Positions 1-6,183 of a stretch of 36,988 bases of DNA are shown piece after piece (position 1 is the first letter of the stretch; each line of letters starts with the position of its first letter). Made by a program: the position numbers and the translations under genes. A model generated the notes under the pieces. It searched no databases and was not told the origin of the DNA. It worked only from the letters and a program-made list of their open reading frames with translations. The DNA is from an uncultured bacterium (lineage in GTDB: Bacteria; Bacteroidota; Bacteroidia; Bacteroidales; Bacteroidaceae): positions 1 to 36,988 of the forward strand of contig CALZUQ010000025.1 in NCBI GenBank assembly GCA_945829425.1, written 5' to 3'.

Positions 1-52
1 GAGCACAACCTTGCCAAGGTTGGGGTCGCGAGTTCGAGTCTCGTTTTCCGCT
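1..52 (+). tRNA. tRNA-Gly (anticodon GCC), 3' part only
   Basis: The window opens inside a tRNA gene. The 3' side of the D arm (1-5) is followed by anticodon stem CAACC (6-10), loop TTGCCAA (11-17, anticodon GCC at 13-15) and stem GGTTG (18-22). Then come the variable loop (23-27), T stem GCGAG (28-32), T loop TTCGAGT (33-39) and T stem CTCGT (40-44). The acceptor 3' strand TTTCCGC is at 45-51, with U as discriminator base at 52. U73 and an acceptor end of this kind are normal for bacterial tRNA-Gly. CCA is not encoded. The acceptor 5' strand and most of the D arm lie upstream of the window. Confidence 0.93.
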
Positions 53-77
53 CGTCTTTTTATTTCCTTCTTTTTTG

Positions 78-716
78 ATGAAAAACGATCAAATGAATCT
101 ATATCTTAGATACTTTAGTAACGAGACATTGGTGACAAACGTTGAAGATGCCTTGAGCTTTCTTGAAAGCATTGACGAGATAGGGCTTAATGAACGCATA
201 GCCAATGATGTACGCATGTATTTTGAAAGCGAAAACCGATTCCCCAAAAGGTATAAGGTACGGCCAAAAATATATTTTATAATGATAAAGACCGATGCCA
301 ACAGCATGGAGGAATTTAAAGACTATCGCAACAGAAACTCCGTAAAGACAACAGAAGGCGAGGTCGAGCAGGTAGAGATGGCAGAAGTAGAAGAACCGCC
401 ATACCATCCCAACCCCGCAGGTTATGAGCATGACTTCCGACGTATGCGCGACCGTCTATATACCAATCTTTATGACGAGCGTTACGGATGGTATGAGGGA
501 GTGTTCTGCTTCAAGAGAGTGGTGACAATACCTGTTACGGGAAAGAACGAATACCGCGATACACGATTCGTGGCACGCTGCAAGGCGATGTCAGGGATTG
601 ACTGTTATAACCGCATCGTAGATCATCTTCATGAACGTGTTGATAAGAGAAGCCAGTTCCCGTCAGCCAGGGGGAAAAACTTCTCGTTTACGTTCCTTGG
701 GACATGTTTGGAGTGA
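78..716 (+). CDS. Unrecognised conserved-looking protein, about 212 aa
   Basis: I do not recognise a family. The frame is open with sensible codon use and ends at TGA 714-716, 7 nt before the ssb start, so the two genes are probably cotranscribed. I chose ATG 78. A TTG just before it and ATG 93 are alternatives; no Shine-Dalgarno is visible, which is usual in this phylum. The protein is soluble, with no signal peptide or membrane segment. The N-terminal half is acidic and helical-looking, and a Glu-rich linker at about residues 95-112 leads to a basic, aromatic C-terminal half. It lies directly downstream of tRNA-Gly. Pairing with ssb hints at DNA metabolism, but that is context only. Confidence 0.75.
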   Translation: MKNDQMNLYLRYFSNETLVTNVEDALSFLESIDEIGLNERIANDVRMYFESENRFPKRYKVRPKIYFIMIKTDANSMEEFKDYRNRNSVKTTEGEVEQVEMAEVEEPPYHPNPAGYEHDFRRMRDRLYTNLYDERYGWYEGVFCFKRVVTIPVTGKNEYRDTRFVARCKAMSGIDCYNRIVDHLHERVDKRSQFPSARGKNFSFTFLGTCLE

Positions 717-723
717 ATGACTG

Positions 724-1071
724 ATGAATAAGGTGATGTTGATAGGCAATGTAGGGAAAGAACCCGATGTACGTTACTACGAAGCCGACCAGTGCGTGGC
801 GCACGTCAGGCTTGCTACGACAGAGAGGGGCTATACCTTGCCTAACGGGACACAGGTGCCCGACAGAACGGACTGGCATGCACTGACATTCAGCAAGGGG
901 CTTGCCAAGGTGGTAGAACGGTATGTCCATACTGGCGACAAACTCTATGTGGAAGGAAGGCTGAGATACAGCAGCATAGAGGATAAGAGGGGTGTGCGGC
1001 AGACTGTCGTAGACATTCTCGTTGACAACATGGAGATGCTGACACCGAAACAGCAGCAGACTCAAAGGTGA
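724..1071 (+). CDS. ssb: Single-stranded DNA-binding protein, short form lacking acidic tail
   Basis: A 115-residue SSB consisting of one OB fold. It opens MNKVMLIGNVGKEPDVRY, as SSBs do, and keeps the family core (VRLATTERGY, DWHALTFSKGLAKVVERYV, GDKLYVEGRLRY) through to strand 5 (VVDILVDNMEML). SSB tetramers coat single-stranded DNA in replication, recombination and repair. The usual flexible linker and conserved acidic C-terminal tip (DDDLPF-like), which recruits partner proteins, are absent: the protein stops at QQQTQR shortly after the fold. It begins 7 nt after the preceding gene. Either another SSB carries the partner-binding tail, or this is a specialised or shortened paralogue. Confidence 0.93.
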   Translation: MNKVMLIGNVGKEPDVRYYEADQCVAHVRLATTERGYTLPNGTQVPDRTDWHALTFSKGLAKVVERYVHTGDKLYVEGRLRYSSIEDKRGVRQTVVDILVDNMEMLTPKQQQTQR

Positions 1072-1151
1072 TACAAACAGAGGGAAAGAGTAGCGGAAAG
1101 ACCTATGGAAGATAAAAAAAGTTAAACAAAAGTATTTTCTTCACCCGCATG

Positions 1152-1183
1152 TTTCCATAATCCATTAAAAATGAGTAATTTTG
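1152..1183 (+). promoter_or_regulatory. Promoter of rpsP
   Basis: TAATTTTG at 1176-1183 matches the Bacteroidetes -7 consensus TAnnTTTG. TTTC at 1152-1155, 20 nt upstream, is a near match to the -33 TTTG. It gives an 80-nt leader before rpsP. Confidence 0.65.
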
Positions 1184-1184
1184 C

Positions 1185-1243
1185 AACGTCTTTACGAGCT
1201 AAAGACAACGTTTTATAATTATTAACCGCAGGACGTGTCCTGC
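1185..1243 (+). promoter_or_regulatory. Two hairpins in the rpsP 5' UTR
   Basis: GTCTTT (1188-1193) can pair with AAAGAC (1201-1206), with a possible AAC/GTT extension. A second element, GCAGGACGTGTCCTGC (1228-1243), is a perfect palindrome ending 21 nt before the start codon. Ribosomal protein mRNAs often carry leader structures that bind their own product, so autoregulation is possible. I do not know a described bS16 leader in this phylum. Confidence 0.4.
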
Positions 1244-1264
1244 ACAAAAACAATTATTTAAAAT

Positions 1265-1765
1265 ATGGCAACAAAAATTCGCCTGCAGCGTGGTGGTCGC
1301 AAGAGCTACGCTTTCTACAGCATCGTTATTGCTGACTCACGTGCTCCACGTGACGGCCGTTTCATCGAAAAGGTCGGTACTTACAATCCAAACACAAACC
1401 CTGCTACCGTATGTATCAATTTTGATCGTGCCCTTTACTGGGTAGAGTGTGGCGCACAGCCAACAGATACGGTACGCTCATTGCTCAAGAACGAGGGCGT
1501 TTACCTCATGAAACACCTCAAGGGTGGAGTAAAGAAGGGTGCTTTCGACGAGGCTGCAGCACAGCAGAAGTTTGAGGCTTGGAAGAAGGCTAAAGAGTCA
1601 GGAATAGAGGCTTTCCGCAACAACATTGCACAGGCACAGAAAGAAGCAAAGGCTAAGACCCTTGCCGCTGAAAAAGCTGCTAACGAAGCTATGGCAAAGC
1701 GCATAGCTGAGAAGAAGGCTGCGGCAGAGGCTGCTCCGGCAGAGACAACTGCAGAAGAGGCGTAA
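1265..1765 (+). CDS. rpsP: 30S ribosomal protein bS16 with extended C terminus
   Basis: bS16 is an assembly protein of the small ribosomal subunit. The first 80 or so residues are the conserved fold ([59 protein letters not shown]). The remaining roughly 85 residues are a Lys/Ala/Glu-rich helical tail ending in [10 protein letters not shown]. coli bS16 has 82 residues; long tails like this are typical of Bacteroidetes. The gene has its own promoter and an intrinsic terminator 73 nt after the stop, so it looks monocistronic rather than part of an rpsP-rimM-trmD operon. Confidence 0.98.
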   Translation: MATKIRLQRGGRKSYAFYSIVIADSRAPRDGRFIEKVGTYNPNTNPATVCINFDRALYWVECGAQPTDTVRSLLKNEGVYLMKHLKGGVKKGAFDEAAAQQKFEAWKKAKESGIEAFRNNIAQAQKEAKAKTLAAEKAANEAMAKRIAEKKAAAEAAPAETTAEEA

Positions 1766-1837
1766 CTTCTAAACATGTTCTCCGTTTTCTTGTGAGAGGA
1801 CATGGCCGTATTTTACTTTTGATTCATTCATCCATTG

Positions 1838-1868
1838 GGACTTCCTTTCCGGGAGTCCTATTTTTTTA
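1838..1868 (+). terminator. Intrinsic terminator of rpsP
   Basis: GGACTTCC (1838-1845), loop TTTCC, GGGAGTCC (1851-1858): an 8-bp stem with one G-T pair, followed by TATTTTTTTA. Confidence 0.9.
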
Positions 1869-2150
1869 TGGGTAAGTTGTTTTCTGTTTTCCCTGGTGCC
1901 GTCAATAAATTATTGCGGAAAGACGGCTTGAAACAATGGGTATCTACCACCCGAAACCTAACAGACTATACTACATGAAAATATACGGAATGGGAACATA
2001 TCTGGAGATTGACGACGAGAAATTCACCGAGACGAAGATAGACCAACTAAAGCTGAACAAACAGATAGGGCGGCATATATAGACCTTTACGCCCAATGGC
2101 ACGACATCTTCTGTGGTTCGCACGGATATGTCTGCGGAGGCATAAGGTAG
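1868..2150 (+). pseudogene. Possible decayed small gene(s) between rpsP and the response regulator
   Basis: No intact gene fills 1866-2248. Three overlapping short frames read like protein in succession. 1868-1978 encodes a 36-aa piece including KLLRKDGLKQW. 1936-2082 encodes a 48-aa piece including GTYLEIDDEKFTETKIDQLK. The frame that continues after its stop, 2082-2150, gives DLYAQWHDIFCGSHGY. Removing two bases near 2078 would join the last two. I recognise no family. The frames could also be chance, so this is a tentative call. Confidence 0.3.
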
Positions 2151-2188
2151 GTTCTGTGAATGCGGAGAAAAAAAATATCCGGCAGAAT

Positions 2189-2220
2189 TTTGGAGGTTTA
2201 CAATAAAAGGAGTATCTTTG
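2189..2220 (+). promoter_or_regulatory. Promoter of the two-component operon
   Basis: TTTG (2189-2192), 20 nt, TATCTTTG (2213-2220): a full match to the Bacteroidetes housekeeping consensus, 28 nt before the regulator's start codon. Confidence 0.8.
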
Positions 2221-2248
2221 CAATATATTTTTCACCTATTTTATCACG

Positions 2249-2773
2249 ATGGTTAAATCAATACTTGTCATAGACGACAACGAGACGATACTCGTATCAC
2301 TGAAATATGTATTGTTGGAGATCGCAGAGAAGGTTCTGACACTCAATACTCCGGAGAAAGCACTGGCCTTGCTGGCGCAGGAGGAGGTGTCTGTCGTGCT
2401 GCTCGACATGAATTTTTCACTTGGCTTGAATACCGGCAGCGAAGGCCTGAAATGGCTCCAGACGCTCAAGTCCCATCACCCCCAGCTCCCCATAGTGCTT
2501 TTCACCGCATATGCCGATGTCGACATAGCAGTGAGAGGATTAAAGATGGGTGCCAGCGATTTCGTCATAAAGCCATGGGACAACGAGAAGCTTATACACA
2601 CGCTCCTTGCCGCCGTGGAGAAGCAAAACCGCATACCGACACTCGGTGAGGTGGAGGATGAGCATATCAGGAAGGCGATAGACAAATGCCACGGCAACCT
2701 CTCTCTCGCTGCCGAGATGCTCGGAATATCCCGCCAGACGCTGTATAACAAAATGAAACGTGGAAATATATAA
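2249..2773 (+). CDS. Response regulator: receiver plus Fis-type HTH, no AAA+ domain
   Basis: A 174-aa DNA-binding response regulator. The receiver domain (about 1-125) has the acidic pair D9/D10, phosphoacceptor D53 (VVLLDMN), switch T86 and K108 (FVIKPW). A short linker leads to a Fis-type helix-turn-helix (about 135-174: RKAIDKCHGNLSLAAEMLGI, SRQTLYNKMKRGNI). That HTH is the one used by NtrC-type activators, but their central sigma-54 AAA+ ATPase is missing, so the protein resembles PrrA/ActR-type regulators and should bind DNA without remodelling sigma-54. The histidine kinase starts on the next base, so the pair is translationally coupled. The target genes cannot be read from the sequence. 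Confidence 0.93.
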   Translation: MVKSILVIDDNETILVSLKYVLLEIAEKVLTLNTPEKALALLAQEEVSVVLLDMNFSLGLNTGSEGLKWLQTLKSHHPQLPIVLFTAYADVDIAVRGLKMGASDFVIKPWDNEKLIHTLLAAVEKQNRIPTLGEVEDEHIRKAIDKCHGNLSLAAEMLGISRQTLYNKMKRGNI

Positions 2774-3718
2774 ATGGTGGGTACGTTAATATATGTCATA
2801 CTGATATCATGCGTCGTTGCTGTGGTGGCATACCTCTTTTTCCGTCAACGACGCATGAACGCCGCATGCCGCCTGATGCTCGACGCCCTGGAAAACCGTG
2901 ACTACACCTTCCGGCTGTCGTCGCAAGGCTTCCTGTGGGGTGACAAACGTATCATAGAGACACTCAACGGACTTATCTCGCAGATCTCTCATGAGAGGCA
3001 GGATATAGAGGTGCAGTCGTGGGAGAAGCTGACGAGGATACTGACCCACGAGATTATGAACGGCATAGCTCCCATCATGTCGCTCAGCGAAGTGTTTCTG
3101 AAAGACAAACGCATAACAGACTCACCGCTCTATGGCGGCATGAAAGCCATTCGCGACACGTCGGTAGGCCTTATGGACTTTGTCGACTCATACCGTAAGT
3201 TCACGTCGCTGCAGGAATCACACCCCGAGCGTATTTCTCTTCGTGAGGTCATCAGCGGCGTGAAGTCCTTGGGAGTGGTCAGCGAGGGTATAGAGCTGAG
3301 TGTCGTCTTCGACGTTTCCGAGGACTATGTGTACATAGACAAGAACCTCTTCCGTCAGGCTCTGATAAACATAGTAAAGAACGCCTCGGAAAGCTTTGAA
3401 CGCGATGGCGAGGGTAGGGTGGTGCAGCGCAACGCCATGATACAGGTTTTCGCATACCAATATCCCGGCACTCCTCTGCGAATACGTATCTCCAACAACG
3501 GCAAGGTAATACCGGAAGATGTCAGGCAGGATATCTTCGTACCGTTCTTCAGCACCAAGAAGACCGGCTCCGGCGTAGGACTGGCACTCTGCCGGCAGAT
3601 ATTGCGCATGGCAGGAGGCACCATAAACCTCCTTCCTGCCGGAGCAAACGGATGGCCCACATCATTCATCGTAGAGCTGCCGCTAGCAGAGGAACAGGCA
3701 AAAAAGATGATAAAGTAA
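2774..3718 (+). CDS. Membrane-anchored sensor histidine kinase
   Basis: A 314-aa kinase and partner of the preceding regulator (zero spacing). One N-terminal membrane helix (about 3-23) leads to a short linker with no periplasmic or PAS sensor domain. The H box is TRILTHEIMNGIAP with the phosphorylated His at 92. The N box is ALINIVKNASESF (N203), and the G boxes are ISNNGKVIPED (about 240-249) and KKTGSGVGLALCRQIL (about 262-277). In the first G box the usual Asp of D-x-G, which contacts the adenine, is Asn (N241/N242). The overall type is NtrY/NtrB-like. With almost nothing outside the membrane, it probably reads an intramembrane, cytoplasmic or partner-protein signal. Confidence 0.93.
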   Translation: MVGTLIYVILISCVVAVVAYLFFRQRRMNAACRLMLDALENRDYTFRLSSQGFLWGDKRIIETLNGLISQISHERQDIEVQSWEKLTRILTHEIMNGIAPIMSLSEVFLKDKRITDSPLYGGMKAIRDTSVGLMDFVDSYRKFTSLQESHPERISLREVISGVKSLGVVSEGIELSVVFDVSEDYVYIDKNLFRQALINIVKNASESFERDGEGRVVQRNAMIQVFAYQYPGTPLRIRISNNGKVIPEDVRQDIFVPFFSTKKTGSGVGLALCRQILRMAGGTINLLPAGANGWPTSFIVELPLAEEQAKKMIK

Positions 3719-3747
3719 CCCAGAAAGCATATTTTTCTTACAAAAAG

Positions 3748-3779
3748 TTTGTAAATATGAGGTAAAAGTATTACCTTTG
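3748..3779 (+). promoter_or_regulatory. Promoter of asnA
   Basis: TTTG (3748-3751), 20 nt, TACCTTTG (3772-3779): an excellent consensus match. It implies a leader of about 160 nt before asnA. Confidence 0.85.
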
Positions 3780-3784
3780 CACGC

Positions 3785-3946
3785 TGAAAAGGAGTATAGC
3801 GTAGCATTTTGTTGTTGTACTTCTGGTGTGGGAGCCACACTTTGTCTCTCTCCCCTGGCAACATGGCAGACAAGGCAACCCACAGGATAATACTTTACTT
3901 TTGACGGTGGCAAAAAATAAAAAACCACCAACATACACAAACAGAA
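3785..3946 (+). promoter_or_regulatory. Long, hairpin-rich leader of asnA
   Basis: The leader contains GTGTGG/CCACAC (3826-3831 with 3835-3840, loop GAG), TTGTCT/AGACAA (3842-3847 with 3868-3873) and GGTGG/CCACC (3906-3910 with 3925-3929, 17 nt before the start codon). There is no run of Asn codons and no U-tract terminator, so it is not a classical attenuator. A second -7-like TACTTTTG occurs at 3896-3903 without a good -33. I do not recognise a known riboswitch. Confidence 0.35.
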
Positions 3947-4984
3947 ATGAGCAAGCTTATCAAACCGCAAGGCTATACAGCCTTGCTTGACTCGGTACAA
4001 ACCGAACAGGGCATAAAACTCATAAAAGAGTTTTTCCAGCAGAACATAAGTACCGAGTTGCGTCTGCGTCGTGTCACAGCCCCTCTTTTCGTTCTTCAGG
4101 GCTTGGGCATCAACGACGACCTCAACGGTGTGGAACGTGCCGTGACATTCCCTATCAAAGACCTTGGAGACAAAAAAGCCGAAGTGGTTCATTCCTTGGC
4201 GAAATGGAAGAGGATGAAACTGGCGGAAGACAATATACAGCCGGGATATGGCATATATACCGACATGAATGCCATACGTGCTGACGAAGAGCTGGACAAT
4301 CTACACTCGCTGTACGTCGACCAATGGGATTGGGAGGCGGTAATCACCAAGGAGCAGCGCACACAGAAATCGCTTCGCGAGATTGTAGAGAGAATTTACG
4401 GTGCCATACGCCGTACGGAATACCTTGCATGCGAATGGTATCCACAGTTAAAGCCTTTTTTGCCGGAAAAGATACATTTCATTCATTCTGAGGACCTTCT
4501 GAGAGAATATCCTAACCTTTCCGTCAAGGAACGTGAAGACGTCATAACGAAGAAATACGGAGCGGTGTTCATCATAGGAATAGGTGGGCGGCTCTCTAAC
4601 GGCGAGAAGCATGACGGGCGTGCTCCTGACTACGACGACTGGTCGACAGTGGCTGAGGACGGTTCGGTAGGTCTCAACGGCGACATCATGATATGGTATC
4701 CTATCCTCGAACGTGCCATAGAGCTGTCGTCAATGGGAATACGTGTTGACCGGGAAGCCTTGCTGAGACAGTTGGAGATTGAGGGAATGGAAGAACGCAA
4801 GGAGCTGTTTTTCCACCGACTGCTGCTCGACGGGAAACTGCCCCTCAGCGTCGGTGGCGGCATAGGACAGAGCCGTCTCTGCATGATTATGCTGCATAAG
4901 GCACATATCGGTGAGATACAGGCAAGTATATGGCCTGACGACATGCGTCGTGAATGTCTTGAGGCTGGCATGCCGCTGATTTGA
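3947..4984 (+). CDS. asnA: Aspartate--ammonia ligase (asparagine synthetase A)
   Basis: AsnA makes asparagine from aspartate, ammonia and ATP, releasing AMP and PPi. It is a cytosolic dimer with a class II aminoacyl-tRNA synthetase fold. The protein has 345 residues (E. coli 330). Recognisable blocks are FFQQNISTELRLRRVTAPLF, FPIKDLGDKKAEVVHSLAKW, GYGIYTDMNAIRADEELDN, SLYVDQWDWEA, DGRAPDYDDW and the C-terminal GGGIGQSRLCMIML. It is monocistronic, with a strong promoter, a structured leader and its own terminator. Confidence 0.98.
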   Translation: MSKLIKPQGYTALLDSVQTEQGIKLIKEFFQQNISTELRLRRVTAPLFVLQGLGINDDLNGVERAVTFPIKDLGDKKAEVVHSLAKWKRMKLAEDNIQPGYGIYTDMNAIRADEELDNLHSLYVDQWDWEAVITKEQRTQKSLREIVERIYGAIRRTEYLACEWYPQLKPFLPEKIHFIHSEDLLREYPNLSVKEREDVITKKYGAVFIIGIGGRLSNGEKHDGRAPDYDDWSTVAEDGSVGLNGDIMIWYPILERAIELSSMGIRVDREALLRQLEIEGMEERKELFFHRLLLDGKLPLSVGGGIGQSRLCMIMLHKAHIGEIQASIWPDDMRRECLEAGMPLI

Positions 4985-5058
4985 CGTGGGGTACAACCTG
5001 CACGGTTGAAAAGAACGACCCACATTTATTGGTATGATCCCCGCAGTATTGGCTGCGG
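4985..5058 (+). other. Structured region between asnA and its terminator
   Basis: GTGGG (about 4986-4990) can pair with CCCAC around a nested CAACC/GGTTG hairpin. Downstream, CCGCAG/CTGCGG (around TATTGG, 5041-5056) forms another hairpin. With the terminator at 5072-5103 this makes three stems in 120 nt. It could be a stable 3' UTR or a 3'-derived small RNA; I recognise no family. Confidence 0.3.
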
Positions 5059-5071
5059 AAGAATATATAGC

Positions 5072-5103
5072 GCGTGTAGGAAAGATTCCTGCACGCTTTT
5101 TTA
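5072..5103 (+). terminator. Intrinsic terminator after asnA
   Basis: GCGTGTAGG (5072-5080), loop AAAGATT, CCTGCACGC (5088-5096): a 9-bp stem followed by TTTTTTA. Confidence 0.92.
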
Positions 5104-5174
5104 TTGTGTGTTATGGGGGCAGAGGGACAGGCACATTGGTTCAAATTGGGGCAGAGGAACCTATCCATATTATT

Positions 5175-5321
5175 TTATTGTTTTGCCCGACACTCGTTTT
5201 CAAACGACACCCCCTCAGACTTCTGGAGTCGTATCTGCTCTTCTACTGCAATTTGCGGCTGGTTATAGTATTGTAATGCCATGTCCATAAAACTAAATAA
5301 CTTACCCTGAGCGCGCTGTTC
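5175..5321 (-). pseudogene. Minus-strand coding remnant, unrecognised
   Basis: A minus-strand frame open from 5321 to a TAA at 5175-5177 reads convincingly as protein: EQRAQGKLFSF, then MDMALQYYNQPQIAVEEQIR and LQKSEGVSFENECRAKQ. The only internal ATG (5288) would give 37 residues. The frame is closed by a stop just upstream, so this looks like the C-terminal scrap of a larger gene. I do not recognise the family. The rest of 5104-5582 shows no intact gene; a plus-strand frame at 5332-5547 (about 71 aa) has no recognisable content. Confidence 0.35.
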
Positions 5322-5582
5322 TTACGGGAATATGGGTAAGTATGTCGCTGCAGAAGTACGACTTTTATTTGAGTTGCGCAAGACTTTTTTGGAAAACAGT
5401 GATGGTTTGATGGGTGCTTTTAACAGTTGTTGGGTCTTTGGATATGCAAAAGTAACTATTCAAAGCATTGGATTAACGACAACTGACGGAACAGCGAGAG
5501 GAAAGTCCCAAGCTTGGGCTATCCCGAGTCGTGACGGAAGAAGATGAAATCAACGGAGAAACAACTTGGGACAACTTGCTTG

Positions 5583-5651
5583 GGCTATGCCGAGAGCAGC
5601 CGATATTCAACGAAGTTAAATGCAGCCGATATTATCTAAAGCGAATTAATA
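5583..5651 (-). repeat. Interspersed 26-bp-period repeat, copy 1 (inverted)
   Basis: The reverse complement of this stretch reads CTATTAATTCGCTTTAG, then two ATATCGGCTGC units 26 bp apart, then CTCTCGGCATAGCC. The same series occurs on the plus strand near 17014-17176 and 19884-19985. A more decayed related piece (CCCAAGCTTGGGCTATCCCG) lies at about 5508-5527. This copy sits at the broken end of the GH35 pseudogene. Confidence 0.85.
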
Positions 5652-5714
5652 GAACCAAAGAAAAATATGCAATGAGCGAATAATTGTCGTAAATTAGTGG
5701 CTTTCAAATCACCT

Positions 5715-6081
5715 CTTGGAGAACCTGCTATTTCGCGCCCGGTGCGGCATCGTTTCCTGCACATCCCATGTTTCTGTGCCAGACGACAGAATGCCGCTAC
5801 GTCCTTGTTGTCTGTCCAGTCGAACCGTGTTCATGAATGTTCCAGAAAATGTATATGCATATGATGTTCATGCCAAGAGCCTTGCACTTCTTTATGCGGT
5901 GTTCTCAATAAGGACGCGGTATGCGAGGATAATGTATCTCCGCTGCCTTTATCACAAAGGGTTTGCCGTTAAGTAGGAAAGTTCCCTTACCCGCCTCGAA
6001 AGACCCGCCAGACTGTCCCTCCTTTGCCGATAATGGCAGCATGGAAAGAAGGAAAGAAATTATAGTCAGTAGTCGTTTCAT
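5715..6081 (-). pseudogene. GH35 beta-galactosidase, 5' fragment, disabled
   Basis: Read leftward from ATG 6081-6079, this begins with a signal peptide (MKRLLTIISFLLSMLPLSA) and the N terminus of a GH35 beta-galactosidase: FEAGKGTFLLNGKPFVIKAA, EIHYPRIPRPY. Codon 59 is TGA (5907-5905) where the family has Trp (Y-W-E-H-R). The frame then continues EHRIKKCKALGMNIICIYIF, WNIHE. After a frame change, at 5824-5762, comes FDWTDNKDVAAFCRLAQKHG M. The catalytic domain beyond this is gone, replaced by the interspersed repeat. A nonsense codon, frameshift and truncation make it a pseudogene. GH35 enzymes trim beta-linked galactose from plant or host glycans. Confidence 0.8.
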
Positions 6082-6183
6082 AGTTGAAAAAAAACTTAGG
6101 TTTTATCTGTTGTCTTGTCATGAAGGGTTGATAGTCCACCTGCCCATTATGTCTTATGGAAGAAGAAAACCGTGTTCGTGGTA

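Noticed and set aside
724..1071. Frameshift hiding the SSB acidic tail
   Set aside because: Reading the other frames past 1071 gives no DDxxPF-like ending before the rpsP promoter, so the short end was treated as real.
3861..3903. 13-codon frame in the asnA leader as an attenuation peptide
   Set aside because: It has no Asn codons, no nearby terminator, and overlaps the pairing segments only by chance.
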